Assembly (NCBI GenBank): GCA_910585735.1
Contig: CAJUEU010000016.1
Location: 1-43,643, forward strand
Direction of reading: 5' to 3'
DNA: 43,643 bases
Origin: an uncultured Oscillospiraceae bacterium
GTDB taxonomy: Bacteria; Bacillota; Clostridia; Oscillospirales; Oscillospiraceae
Under the pieces are notes generated by a model. That model ran no database searches. It worked only from the letters and a program-made list of their open reading frames with translations, and was not told the DNA's origin. Position 1 is the first letter of the stretch. Each line of letters begins with the position of its first letter. The position numbers and the translations under genes were made by a program. Of this stretch, positions 15,257 through 23,764 are shown piece by piece.

Positions 15257-17563
15257 TCAACCCTTTTTGATTTTGCTCAATTGCTCGTTGATGGTGGCCC
15301 CAAAGTTGGCGGGCACCCGGTTCCCGGCAAAGCCCAGCAAAGCCTCCAGAGGCATGCCCATGGCCATCTCGGCCATGCCGTTCTTTTTCCCAGGCTTGGA
15401 GGGCTTCATCATCCCCTTGGCCATCATCAGCATGGACTTGGGCAGAGCCGCCTCCATGGTCTTCTGGACCACAGCGGCGGTCTCAGGGTTCTGCAGGAGA
15501 GCCCCCAGGGGATCCTTAATGGAATAGTAGCCCTCCCGGACCCGGATCTCGGTGGAATCCACGGCGATGTCCTTAAACCAGTTCTGGACTCCCTCACTCA
15601 TGCCCTCGTCCTCTTCACCCCCGGGGAGCACATAGTCCGGGTTTGGCTCCGTCACTCCCCGGAGGGTAATGGTATCCGAAAGGCCGCCGGGAGCCGTGGC
15701 GGTGAGGGTGTTCTCCCCCTCCCGCAGGGGCAGGTCAGGAAAGAGGAACACATGCTCTCCAGTCACGGTGCCCACGGTCTCCCCGTTGAGGGTGAGGGTG
15801 ATCTCCTTCTGATTGGAGTAGACCTTCACGTCCCGCTGGCCAGGCGCCCGGTCCACAAACCGGCTTCCGCAAAGGTGGACAAAGGGCTCGCCGCTCCACC
15901 AGGCCTTGTAGATGTAGAAAGCGTCCTTTTTCATCTTACGGTCGTAAGACACCACGCCCTTGTTGTTCCGGCCCTTACAGCCGCCCTCGTCCCGGGCGTC
16001 CGCGGCAAAGTCAAACATATTCCACAGGAAGGTGCCCCAAAGGTAGGGCCGGGCAGAGAAAACCTTCAGCATTTCCTCGTGATAATAGGCCTGGTATTCC
16101 TCGGTGTAGTCCCGGACCTTAGGTGTGGCTGAATGCCAGCCCTCCACACATTCGGCGCCGTATTCGGAAACACCCAAAGGCCGATCCGGGTGAGCGGCGT
16201 GGAAGCTGTCGAACCAGGGGCCGTTCTGGTCCACCGAGCCCATGTACCAGCCGAAATAGTGGTTATAGGCCAATACGTCGGTGATTTGGTTATGGGGAGA
16301 ATCCAGAGGCACCATGGTGACCTGGGCCATAGTGGTGAGCCGGGTGGGATCCAGCTCGTGGGCCAGGTCGTTCACAGCGCGCAGGTTGTCCTGGAGCTCA
16401 GGAGAGTCCCCGCCGATGGTGATCTCGTTGGAAATGCCCCAGAAGCAGATGGCAGGATGGTTGTAATTCTGGGCAATGAGCTCGGTCATTTGAACGAGCG
16501 TATTCTCCCTGGCCTCAGGGGTGGGGTCAAAAATGCTGATAAAGGGGATCTCCGCCCAGATCACAAGCCCGGTCTGGTCGCACAGGTCATAGAAATATTG
16601 GGCGTGCTGGTAGTGGGCCAGGCGGATGGTATTGGCCCCCACCTCACGGATGAGCTTGATGTCCTCCTCATGCTCAGCCTCCCCGATGGCCCAGCCCTTA
16701 TCCAGCCGGTCCTGGTGACGGCAGACACCCCGGAGGGGGTGGCTCTGTCCATTGAGAATAAAGCCCTCATTGGGGTCCACCCGGTAAGCGCGGATCCCGA
16801 AGGGCACCGTGACCTGGTCTACCGTCTCCCCGTTTTGGGCGAGGGTGAAACGGGCCGTGTAGAGGTAAGGATCCTTCACCCCCTGCCACAGATGGGGATT
16901 TTCCCAGCTCAGGGCAAAGGTGGTATGGTCCTGGGCCTCGGCCTCCCCGGAAAGGACCTGTGCTCCCTGGGCGTCCAGCACCGCGCAGGTGACCTTGCCC
17001 CCGGCGGCGTTTACCGGGAATGCGTCCACACGGAGATGGGCCTTGTCTCCATCGGGCCTGGGGGTGACAAAAACACCCCGGGTCCCCCGCTTCATCAGGT
17101 CGAAATGGGCCTTTTCCACCTCCACAAAGGTCACGTTTCGGTAAAGGCCGCCGAAGAAGGTAAAATCGGCCTGCTGGGGATACACATGGGTATCGTCCCC
17201 GTTGTCCACCGAGACAGCAAGCATATTGCCCGTAGCCTTCAGGTGGGGAGTAAGGTCAAAGCGGAAGGTGGCAAAGCCTCCCCGGTGCTCCCCCAGGTAT
17301 TCCCCATTACACCAGACCCGGGCCACATGATTGGCCCCGTCCAACTGGATGTATTGTTCCTTCCCGGGGGTGGGATCGGGAAGAGAGATCTGATACCAGC
17401 ATTTGCCCCGGTAATAGTCGCTGCCTCCGTCCTGACCGTCCAGGTTATTCCAGGTGTGGGGCAGAGCCACCTTCTCCCAGGCCCCGGTATCCACCCCTCC
17501 CGAGAAAGCGGGGTCGTTCTCCTTGGTGAAAAAGGCCTCGCGTAGCACGGTTTCTGTCCGCAT
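15257..17563 (-). CDS. Glycoside hydrolase family 2, beta-galactosidase-like
   Basis: A 768-residue GH2 enzyme with no signal peptide, so cytosolic. It has a sugar-binding jelly roll at residues 1-155 (VALPHTWNNLDG, YRGKCWYQ), an immunoglobulin-like domain to about 262, then the TIM barrel. The acid/base is E380 in WGISNE and the nucleophile is E467 in GVSEYGAE. WNMFDFAADARDEGG and GRNNKGVVSYDRK are as in bacterial beta-galactosidases. A beta-sandwich and a ~110-residue helical, Met/Ala-rich tail (from about 655) follow. The RNNKG loop keeps an N-x-K pattern like that of beta-glucuronidases, and the uronate genes lie close by, so glucuronidase activity is not excluded. AAAGGATGG precedes the ATG. 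Confidence 0.88.
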   Translation of the reverse strand: MRTETVLREAFFTKENDPAFSGGVDTGAWEKVALPHTWNNLDGQDGGSDYYRGKCWYQISLPDPTPGKEQYIQLDGANHVARVWCNGEYLGEHRGGFATFRFDLTPHLKATGNMLAVSVDNGDDTHVYPQQADFTFFGGLYRNVTFVEVEKAHFDLMKRGTRGVFVTPRPDGDKAHLRVDAFPVNAAGGKVTCAVLDAQGAQVLSGEAEAQDHTTFALSWENPHLWQGVKDPYLYTARFTLAQNGETVDQVTVPFGIRAYRVDPNEGFILNGQSHPLRGVCRHQDRLDKGWAIGEAEHEEDIKLIREVGANTIRLAHYQHAQYFYDLCDQTGLVIWAEIPFISIFDPTPEARENTLVQMTELIAQNYNHPAICFWGISNEITIGGDSPELQDNLRAVNDLAHELDPTRLTTMAQVTMVPLDSPHNQITDVLAYNHYFGWYMGSVDQNGPWFDSFHAAHPDRPLGVSEYGAECVEGWHSATPKVRDYTEEYQAYYHEEMLKVFSARPYLWGTFLWNMFDFAADARDEGGCKGRNNKGVVSYDRKMKKDAFYIYKAWWSGEPFVHLCGSRFVDRAPGQRDVKVYSNQKEITLTLNGETVGTVTGEHVFLFPDLPLREGENTLTATAPGGLSDTITLRGVTEPNPDYVLPGGEEDEGMSEGVQNWFKDIAVDSTEIRVREGYYSIKDPLGALLQNPETAAVVQKTMEAALPKSMLMMAKGMMKPSKPGKKNGMAEMAMGMPLEALLGFAGNRVPANFGATINEQLSKIKKG

Positions 17564-17753
17564 GGGTCATCCATCCTTTCGTTGCAAAAAATAAGTTACC
17601 CCTTTTGTGTGGGACTCTGTCGACAGCTCCCGCCGACAGAAAAAGCTCCCCTGTTCCGGCCGCCGTGTTCAGAATACCTCCAAGGGCGGCGGCCGCCGCG
17701 GTCAAAAGGCTTCTCATCACAGCGCCCCACTGTGGGAGCTTTTCATAGAGCAT

Positions 17754-18275
17754 TCAAATCAAAATCTTCCCGTTTTCATCCGCCTTGATCGGAATGACCA
17801 CAAAAAGATCCACCGCGCACATCATGGCGGGGAAGCCTGTCCAGAAAAAGGCCAGGTAAAATAACCCCAAAAGCCAGCGGCGCTCGTAGAACCGATGCCC
17901 GCCGCACCAGCCGAGCAAGATGTTGAGGATCAGATAAAGCTTTTTGCTTACCAAATGCTTGGTACGGTTGTCCTTCCACTCGTAGTAGCGGTTGATGGTG
18001 CGGACAATGATCCCCTGCTTGTCCTCAATTCCGTACTCCTCCTTGAGACGGTGGAGCTCATCCTCCGCTTGAGCCAGAGCAGAGAAATCCACATAGTTCT
18101 CGTCCCGGTTTTTCATGTACTGCCGGTCGGTAACAGGGCGGCGGTCCTCCCCCTCAGGAGTCAGAACGGTAAACTCCTCCTCCGCGGGAGCGGTCTCCTC
18201 CACAGGCTGGGCGGAGAAGGTGGTTTCCTCCTCCGGCCCCCGGATAGGGTCAAAGTTCTTTTTTTCTTCGCTCAT
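17754..18275 (-). CDS. TM2-domain membrane protein
   Basis: A 173-residue protein. The first ~105 residues are hydrophilic and acidic (many Glu) with a short predicted helix (LAQAEDELHRLKEEYG). The C-terminal ~65 residues are a TM2 domain: two membrane segments around a conserved turn (LYLILNILLGWCGGHRFYERRWLLGLFYLAFFWTGFPAMMCAVDLFVV; positions about 118-165). TM2 proteins have no settled biochemical role. The start at 18275 is preferred because AAAGGAGT sits 8 nt upstream. An earlier ATG at 18293 would put that Shine-Dalgarno inside the gene. It lies 190 bp upstream of GH2 on the same strand. Confidence 0.85.
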   Translation of the reverse strand: MSEEKKNFDPIRGPEEETTFSAQPVEETAPAEEEFTVLTPEGEDRRPVTDRQYMKNRDENYVDFSALAQAEDELHRLKEEYGIEDKQGIIVRTINRYYEWKDNRTKHLVSKKLYLILNILLGWCGGHRFYERRWLLGLFYLAFFWTGFPAMMCAVDLFVVIPIKADENGKILI

Positions 18276-18320
18276 GGAGAGGACTCCTTTCAATTTCAGG
18301 GGTAATGTCCTTTTATGAAA

Positions 18321-18348
18321 GCGGGGACGGCCTTACGGCCGTCCCCGC
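18321..18348 (-). terminator. Terminator after the GPH symporter
   Basis: A perfect 12-bp stem GCGGGGACGGCC/GGCCGTCCCCGC with a 4-nt loop, 45 bp past the symporter stop. The U-tract is short. Confidence 0.65.
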
Positions 18349-18392
18349 AAGAGGTACTTGGCTGTTGAGCTTCCGCGTTTTGTAAGACTCTC

Positions 18393-19886
18393 TTACTTCG
18401 CGGCGGTAGCCTGCCGCTTAATGTCGGCGATGGCCACCTGGACCTCTTCCATCTTCTCCTTGGTGAGAGGATAGAACTTCATGGCCACGATGTTGAAGCA
18501 CCAGCCGATGAGGGGAGCCACGATGAAGCAAATCAGAGTGACCCGGAAGATATCATCAGAATAGGCGGTGGTATAGTCAGGCAGCTTATCCACAAAGCCG
18601 ATCCCGGCAAAGAGCAGGGCCACGAAGGTGGAGGCCAGGGAGGAGATCATCTTGTCGATGAAGGAAAACAGGGTGCCCATCAGACCGGGGACGTACTTGC
18701 CGGTGCGGTACACCTCGTAGTCGGCACAGTCGGCGCTCATGGTGATGCCCAGGTCGGAGCCCACGCCCACGCAGGAGTTCCACAGGAGCCACAGGCCCAG
18801 GAAAGCAATGGTGAAGAAGTTCCAGGTGCCGGTAGCCACACCCAGCTGGTGAGGATCGCCGAAGACGAGCAGGCAACCCATGAGGATGGCCGCGATCATG
18901 CCGCCGTAGGTGGCGGTCAGAAGGGCGGTCTTCAACCCCATCTTCCGGGCCACGAACTGGTAGAGGGCCAGGGAGACCAGAATGGTGGGGATGGTCATCA
19001 TGGCCGAGATGGCCGACTGGTTGGCGTAGTTTCCGCAGATAACGCCAAAGAGGCACATCATAACGGTGGTGTTTCCCTTCATGGAGTTGGCCACCTTGTC
19101 GGTACAAGTGGCAACGATCATCATCTGAATGGCCCGGTTGTTCTTCATAACGTCCCAATAATCACGGAAGCCCAGCCGCTGAGCTACGCCGGTACCGAAG
19201 TACTTGGGGACGTCCTTGCGCCACAGGCCGATGCAGGCCAGAATGGCCATGATGGCAGAGAGGACCACAACGATGAACCACTGCTCACGGTACATAGCCA
19301 CGTTGGCGTAAGCGGAGGAGCCGTCCGCGCCAGTGTACTTGGGCACCAGGTAGTTGATGGTCAGGATGGGGAACACCATGCCCAACAGGGCGTTAAACAC
19401 AGTATTGAACATGGAGAACACGGGGCGCTGCTCAGGGTCGTTGGTCATACAGGTCTGGGCCGACTTGGTGACGCAGCACTGGAAGGTATAGCCAATGATG
19501 TAGAGCATGTAGAGAACGATGTAGGCGGGGAACCGGGCAGCCTGGGGAATCTCAGGAACGACCCAGAAGATCAGGCCCGAGAAGACTGCCAAAATGACAT
19601 TGCCCAGGATCAGGAAGGGCCGGTTCTTACCGAACTTGGTGCTGGTCTTGTCGATGAGAACGCCGATGAAGGGGTCGGTGACGCCGTCCCACATACGCAG
19701 CAGGGTGGTGATGGAGCCGGCCACCACTACGGTAACGCCGACAAAGCCGGTAAGGAAGTAGCTGATGGACATGAACGCAAACAGGTACAGGTTGGTGGAA
19801 GTGTTGTTCAGAGCGTAAAGCCCGATCTCCCACGTTTTCGCGCGGTGGATGCCACTTTTTGGATCATCTAACGGTTTCTTTGCCAT
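18393..19886 (-). CDS. GPH-family sugar:cation symporter (glycoside/pentoside/hexuronide)
   Basis: A 497-residue integral membrane transporter of the MFS-like GPH family. Twelve hydrophobic segments are apparent. GSITTLLRMWDGVTDPFIGVLIDKT contains the family's conserved WDxxTDPxxG motif, followed by GKNRPFLILGN. The C-terminus ends in a charged cytoplasmic helix. Family members carry melibiose, xylosides or glucuronides with Na+ or H+. Its promoter holds the same 21-bp-spaced operator as the uronate operon, so a glucuronide or related sugar acid is the likely cargo. AGAGGGGACC precedes the ATG at 19886. It is downstream of the SDR gene on the same strand but has its own promoter. Confidence 0.92.
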   Translation of the reverse strand: MAKKPLDDPKSGIHRAKTWEIGLYALNNTSTNLYLFAFMSISYFLTGFVGVTVVVAGSITTLLRMWDGVTDPFIGVLIDKTSTKFGKNRPFLILGNVILAVFSGLIFWVVPEIPQAARFPAYIVLYMLYIIGYTFQCCVTKSAQTCMTNDPEQRPVFSMFNTVFNALLGMVFPILTINYLVPKYTGADGSSAYANVAMYREQWFIVVVLSAIMAILACIGLWRKDVPKYFGTGVAQRLGFRDYWDVMKNNRAIQMMIVATCTDKVANSMKGNTTVMMCLFGVICGNYANQSAISAMMTIPTILVSLALYQFVARKMGLKTALLTATYGGMIAAILMGCLLVFGDPHQLGVATGTWNFFTIAFLGLWLLWNSCVGVGSDLGITMSADCADYEVYRTGKYVPGLMGTLFSFIDKMISSLASTFVALLFAGIGFVDKLPDYTTAYSDDIFRVTLICFIVAPLIGWCFNIVAMKFYPLTKEKMEEVQVAIADIKRQATAAK

Positions 19887-19947
19887 GATCTTTGGTCCCC
19901 TCTCTGTAAATTAGTCTCCCCCACCACAGGAGGAGCATTGCAAGGAC

Positions 19948-20010
19948 ATTTTAACAGATTATGAACGGATAGTCCCTTGCAAATCTTGCGTTTCACATTG
20001 TAAATCTTGC
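19948..20010 (-). promoter_or_regulatory. AraC-type operator and promoter of the GPH symporter
   Basis: Direct repeats TTGCAAATCTTGC (19977-19989) and TTGTAAATCTTGC (19998-20010), 21 bp apart. The minus-strand -10 box TAAAAT is at 19948-19953, exactly 23 nt from the nearer repeat, and no good -35 box is present. The same spacing and distance recur at 28972-29034. A weak -35 with the nearer repeat abutting its position is the usual architecture of an AraC-activated promoter. Confidence 0.7.
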
Positions 20011-20153
20011 GAATTGCACAATAGGTCAGCCGATTTTTCGGGGTTCCATTGTGCAAATTTATTGCTTGACAGAAAATGGGTGCTTTGCGGTTGCTGCCCT
20101 TCCTGTGCGATCTCCGCGTTCCGTCAACGGCGGAAACGTTTCGACGCACAGGT

Positions 20154-20185
20154 GCCTATTCCGGCGTTTACACGCCGGAATAGGC
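20154..20185 (-). terminator. Hairpin overlapping the SDR stop codon
   Basis: GCCTATTCCGGCGT pairs perfectly with ACGCCGGAATAGGC around TTAC. The stem includes the last five codons and stop of the SDR gene. No U-tract follows on the minus strand, so it may define the 3' end by processing rather than by intrinsic termination. Confidence 0.5.
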
Positions 20186-21013
20186 GGCAAATCCCGCGTC
20201 AATGGGCAGGACCACGCCGGTAATGGCAGAGGCGGCCTTGTCGTCACAGAGGAAGAACACGGCGCCCAGCAGCTCCTCGCTGTCCACAAAGCGGCCCATG
20301 GGGGTGCCGCCCAGGATCTTGCCGGAGCGGGCGGTGGGAGTGCCGTCGGGGTTGAAGAGGAGGGCCCGGTTCTGGTTGGACACCAGGAAGCCGGGGGCGA
20401 TGGCGTTGCAGCGGATGCCGGTGCCGGCAAAGTGAGTGGCCAGCCACTGGGTAAAGTTGGAGATGGCGGCCTTGGCCCCCGAGTAGGCGGGGATCTTGGT
20501 GAGGGGGATGTAGGCGTTCATGGAGGAGATGTTCAGAATAGTACCCTTCTTCCGCTCCACCATGTCCTTGGCAAAGGCCTGGGTGGGCAGCAGGGTGCCC
20601 TGGAAGTTCAGGCGGAAGACGAAGTCCACGCCGGAGGCCTCCAGGTCAAAGAAGGTCTTCTGGCCCTCCTTGGCCTCGTGCTGATACTCGTTGTCGGTGG
20701 TGGCCCGGGGGTTGTTGCCTCCGGCGCCGTTGATGAGGATGTCGCAGGGGCCCAGGTCCTTGAGGACCTGCTGGTGGACCTCCTCCAGAGCCTCGGGCTC
20801 CAGAACGTTGGCCTTGTAGCCGATACAGGTGTAGCCCTCGGCCTTGCACTCGTCGGCCAGCTTCTTGACGGCCTCCTCATTCAGGTCCAGGGCGGCCACC
20901 TTGGCGCCGGCCTGGGCCATGGCCTTGGCCATGTCGCCGCAGAGAACGCCGCCGGCTCCGGTGATAACGACTACCTTGCCGGAAAAGTCAATGTTCAGGG
21001 GAAGATTCATCAT
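20168..21013 (-). CDS. SDR-family D-mannonate oxidoreductase (fructuronate reductase)
   Basis: A 281-residue short-chain dehydrogenase, expected to interconvert D-fructuronate and D-mannonate with NAD(P)H between UxaC and UxuA. The Rossmann motif is VVVITGAGGVLCGDMAKA, NGAGGNNP is the NAG-like motif, and the catalytic residues are S (ISSMNAY), Y and K (YSGAK). It is not related to the long-chain UxuB of E. coli. SDR enzymes take this place in several Firmicutes uronate operons. The ATG at 21013 fits AAAGGA 10 nt upstream. An upstream TTG is less likely. Last gene of the operon, 174 bp after uxuA, with a repeat element between. Confidence 0.88.
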   Translation of the reverse strand: MMNLPLNIDFSGKVVVITGAGGVLCGDMAKAMAQAGAKVAALDLNEEAVKKLADECKAEGYTCIGYKANVLEPEALEEVHQQVLKDLGPCDILINGAGGNNPRATTDNEYQHEAKEGQKTFFDLEASGVDFVFRLNFQGTLLPTQAFAKDMVERKKGTILNISSMNAYIPLTKIPAYSGAKAAISNFTQWLATHFAGTGIRCNAIAPGFLVSNQNRALLFNPDGTPTARSGKILGGTPMGRFVDSEELLGAVFFLCDDKAASAITGVVLPIDAGFAAYSGV

Positions 21014-21078
21014 GGGGATCAAGTCCTTTCAGAATTAGTATTGTTTTTTCCTATTTCAAGTCGCATTGTCACGCTCGC

Positions 21079-21186
21079 GTTGGGCTGGCTTGACGGCCCG
21101 GCTTCCCTCCGACTCGGGCTGGTCTCTGGGACCTACGGTCCCATCGCTCGCCCTCGCTCCAGTCCATCCGGGCCTACCAGCCTACG
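21079..21186 (-). repeat. Intercistronic structured repeat, copy 2
   Basis: Reverse-complement copy of the element at 11518-11630, placed exactly between the uxuA stop and the SDR gene. The central hairpin reads TGGGACC-TAC-GGTCCCA on the plus strand (21127-21143). Compared with copy 1, both arms have changed and pairing is kept. It is sense-oriented in its operon, as copy 1 is in its own. Confidence 0.8.
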
Positions 21187-21187
21187 C

Positions 21188-22273
21188 TCACGCTTCCAGT
21201 CGGTCCAGCATATCCCAGACGCCCAGCATGTACTGGATGCCCAGGGCACGGTCATACTTGCCGTAGCCGGGGCGGCACACGCCGGGGCCTTCCTCCCACA
21301 GCTGGCGGCCGTGGTCGGGACGGATGTAGCCCTCCCAGCCCGCGTCGTGGTAGGCCCGGAGGATCTCAATGATCCCGGTCTCGCCGCAGCAGTCCCGGTG
21401 GGCCGCCTCGGAGAAGGAGCCATCCGGGAAGTGATGGATGTTGCGGATGTGGCCGAAGGCGATGCGGTCGGCGTGCTTGCGGACAATGGCGGCCACATCG
21501 TTGTCCGGGTTGGCGTTCAGGCTGCCCGAGCAGAGGGTCAGGCAGTTGTAAGGATCGTCCACCATCCCCAGGAAGCGGTCAATGGACTCAGCGTCCACCA
21601 GCAGACGGGGCAGGCCGAAGATGTCCCAGGGGGGATCGTCCATGTGGATGGCCATTTTGATGTCGCACTCCCGGCAGGTGGGCATAATGGCCTCCAGGAA
21701 GTACTTCAGGTTCTCCCACAGCTTCTCCTTGGTGACAGGAGCGTAAGCCTTAAAGAGCTCGTCCAGCTTGGCCATGCGCTCGGGCTCCCAGCCGGGGAAG
21801 GTCATGTTGTACTTCTCGGTGAAGGACATGATGTAGTCGGCCATGGCCCGGTAGTCCCCCTTGATCTCCTTGGGGTCGTAGAACAGGGCGGTGGAACCGT
21901 CCCCCACGGGATGGAAGAGGTCGGTGCGGGTCCAGTCAAAGATGGGCATGAAGTTGTAGCAGATCACCTTCACTCCGAACTTGCTCAGGTTGCGGATGCA
22001 CTGCTTGTAGTTCTCGATGAGGCCGTCCCGGGTGGGAAGGCCGATCTTGATGTCATCGTGGACGTTGACCGACTCCACCACATCGCCGTTGAAGCCGTAC
22101 TGATGCAGCTGGTCCATCACTTCCGCGATCTCCTCCGGCTGCCAAACTTCGCCGGGCATCTTGTTGTGGAGCGCCCAGACGATCCCGGTGACGCCGGGGA
22201 TCTGCTTGATATCGTTCAGGGAAACGGGGTCGTTCCCCTCACCGTACCAGCGCCAGGTCATTTGCATAGGCAT
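21188..22273 (-). CDS. uxuA: Mannonate dehydratase
   Basis: A 361-residue UxuA that dehydrates D-mannonate to 2-keto-3-deoxygluconate, the substrate of KdgK. The start MTWRWYGEGNDPVSL is the family N-terminus. Other hallmarks are GIVWALHNKMPGEVW, DIKMAIHMDDPPWDIFGLPR, CSGSLNANPDND, FGHIRNIHHF and GYIRPDHGR, which hold the metal-binding His/Cys/Asp residues. The start at 22273 has GGAGGG 8 nt upstream. It begins 4 bp after the uxaC stop, so the two are translationally coupled. Length is normal. Confidence 0.96.
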   Translation of the reverse strand: MPMQMTWRWYGEGNDPVSLNDIKQIPGVTGIVWALHNKMPGEVWQPEEIAEVMDQLHQYGFNGDVVESVNVHDDIKIGLPTRDGLIENYKQCIRNLSKFGVKVICYNFMPIFDWTRTDLFHPVGDGSTALFYDPKEIKGDYRAMADYIMSFTEKYNMTFPGWEPERMAKLDELFKAYAPVTKEKLWENLKYFLEAIMPTCRECDIKMAIHMDDPPWDIFGLPRLLVDAESIDRFLGMVDDPYNCLTLCSGSLNANPDNDVAAIVRKHADRIAFGHIRNIHHFPDGSFSEAAHRDCCGETGIIEILRAYHDAGWEGYIRPDHGRQLWEEGPGVCRPGYGKYDRALGIQYMLGVWDMLDRLEA

Positions 22274-22277
22274 TTTC

Positions 22278-23684
22278 TTAACCCTCCAATTTGAAATATC
22301 TGCGGGCGTTGTTGTAGCAGATGTCCTGCACAAGGCCGCCCAGGGTCTCCATGTCGTCGGGATACTCCCCGTTCTCCACCCACTTGCCGATGAGGTCGCA
22401 CAGGATGCGGCGGAAATAGGCGTGGCGGGTGTAGCTCAGGAAGGAGCGAGAGTCGGTAAGCATACCCACGAAGTTGCCCAGGATGCCCAGGTGGCTGAGG
22501 CTGGTCATCTGGTGGATCATGCCCGACTTGGTGTCGTTGAACCACCAGCCCGAGCCGTGCTGGATCTTGCCCGGGACCTCAGGCCCCTGGAAAGCGCCCA
22601 GCATGGTGTCCAGAAGCTCGTCCTCCCCGGGGTTCAGGCTGTAGAGGATGGTCTTGGGCAGCTCGTTCGTCTGATAGAGGTTGTCCAGCACATCGTAGAG
22701 GGCCCCGGCGCAGTTGACGTTGTTCATGCAGTCGAAGCCGGTATCGGGACCCAACTTGGCAAACATGGCCGAGTTGGGGTTCCGGCGGCAGTTGTAGTGG
22801 ATCTGCATGGCCCAGCCCATGCGGGCGTATTGCCGGGCGCAGAAGAGGAGCAGGTCGGTCTTGAAGCTCTCGAACTCCTCCACGGTGACCGTCTCTCCCT
22901 TCATCCCCTTCTGGAAGATGGCTTCCAGGGCCTCGGGGGAGGCGGGACGGTAGGGGACGTAGTCCAGGCCGTGGTCCGAGGCCCGGCAGCCGTTCTTGTC
23001 AAAATGCTCCATCCGGGCCAGGAGGGCCTTCTTCATGTCCTCCAGGGTCTTGATCTCCATTCCGGCGGCCTTGCCCAAGGCGGCGATGTACTCACACCAG
23101 CCGGCCTTTTCAATGTTCAGGCCCTTGTCGGGGCGGAAGGAGGGGCCCACCACGGTCTTGATGGTAGGGTCGGCGGCAATCTTGGCGTGCCACTCCAGGG
23201 AGTCGATGGGATCGTCGGTGGTGCCCACAAAGGCCACGTTGCTTTTGGCAATGATGCCCCTGGCGCCCATGTCGGGCTCACGGAGCTTGGCGTTGCAGAG
23301 GTCCCAGACCTCCTGGGCGGTGTCGCCGTTGAGAACTCCCTCGTAGCCGAAGTAGGCCCGGAGCTCCAGGTGGCACCAGTGGTACATGGGGTTGCCGATG
23401 GCCCGGGGGAGCGCCTCGGCAAACTTCTGGAATTTTTCACGGTGGCTGGCGTCCCCGGTAACGTACTTCTCTTCCACGCCGTTGGAGCGCATAAGGCGCC
23501 ACTTGTAGTGGTCCCCCTCCAGCCAAACCTCAAAGAGGTCGTTGAACTTTCGGTCCTCCCAGATCTCCTTGGGGCTCACGTGACAGTGGTAGTCAATGAT
23601 GGGCATCGACTCCGCGTAGTCGTGATAGAGCCGCTTGGCGGTCTCAGTGGAGAGCAGGAAGTCCGCATCCATAAACGGTTTCAC
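22278..23684 (-). CDS. uxaC: Glucuronate/uronate isomerase
   Basis: A 468-residue uronate isomerase of the amidohydrolase-like superfamily. It converts D-glucuronate to D-fructuronate (and galacturonate to tagaturonate). PIIDYHCHVSPKEI carries the metal-binding HxH. FVGTTDDPIDSLEWH, MQIHYNCRRNPN, GMLTDSRSFLSYTRHAYFRR and CYNNARRYF are family signatures. The start codon is GTG at 23684 with AAGGAGGAA upstream. It opens the canonical part of the operon, after the two paired TIM-barrel genes. uxuA follows after 4 bp. I see no tagaturonate reductase or altronate dehydratase, so the glucuronate branch is the one encoded here. Confidence 0.96.
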   Translation of the reverse strand: MKPFMDADFLLSTETAKRLYHDYAESMPIIDYHCHVSPKEIWEDRKFNDLFEVWLEGDHYKWRLMRSNGVEEKYVTGDASHREKFQKFAEALPRAIGNPMYHWCHLELRAYFGYEGVLNGDTAQEVWDLCNAKLREPDMGARGIIAKSNVAFVGTTDDPIDSLEWHAKIAADPTIKTVVGPSFRPDKGLNIEKAGWCEYIAALGKAAGMEIKTLEDMKKALLARMEHFDKNGCRASDHGLDYVPYRPASPEALEAIFQKGMKGETVTVEEFESFKTDLLLFCARQYARMGWAMQIHYNCRRNPNSAMFAKLGPDTGFDCMNNVNCAGALYDVLDNLYQTNELPKTILYSLNPGEDELLDTMLGAFQGPEVPGKIQHGSGWWFNDTKSGMIHQMTSLSHLGILGNFVGMLTDSRSFLSYTRHAYFRRILCDLIGKWVENGEYPDDMETLGGLVQDICYNNARRYFKLEG

Positions 23685-23764
23685 TCAAATTCCTCCTTTT
23701 CTATCGTTTTCGAAAACACACGTCCTTTCCAGCAAAGAAAAGACTGCGTGGAGCATACTCTGGT

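Noticed and set aside
16133..17545. Long plus-strand open frame across the GH2 gene
   Set aside because: The opposite strand encodes a complete GH2 enzyme with both catalytic glutamates. The plus frame matches no family.
15257..17563. Calling the GH2 enzyme a beta-glucuronidase because of the neighbouring uronate genes
   Set aside because: The N-x-K loop pattern also occurs in beta-galactosidases, and the WHSATPKVRDYTEEYQAYYHE-like region (described by position near residue 475) fits galactosidases better.
17445..17753. Minus-strand frame starting directly after the TM2 gene stop and running into GH2
   Set aside because: It could be translationally coupled and has a short hydrophobic stretch, but it overlaps the GH2 start in another frame and has no family resemblance.
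21014..21022. TTG start extending the SDR protein by three residues
   Set aside because: The ribosome-binding AAAGGA is too close to the TTG and well placed for the ATG at 21013.
23706..23717. Perfect 12-bp palindrome GTTTTCGAAAAC before uxaC
   Set aside because: Twelve-base palindromes are expected about ten times by chance in a window of this size. It does not match the catabolite-repression consensus and has no promoter beside it.
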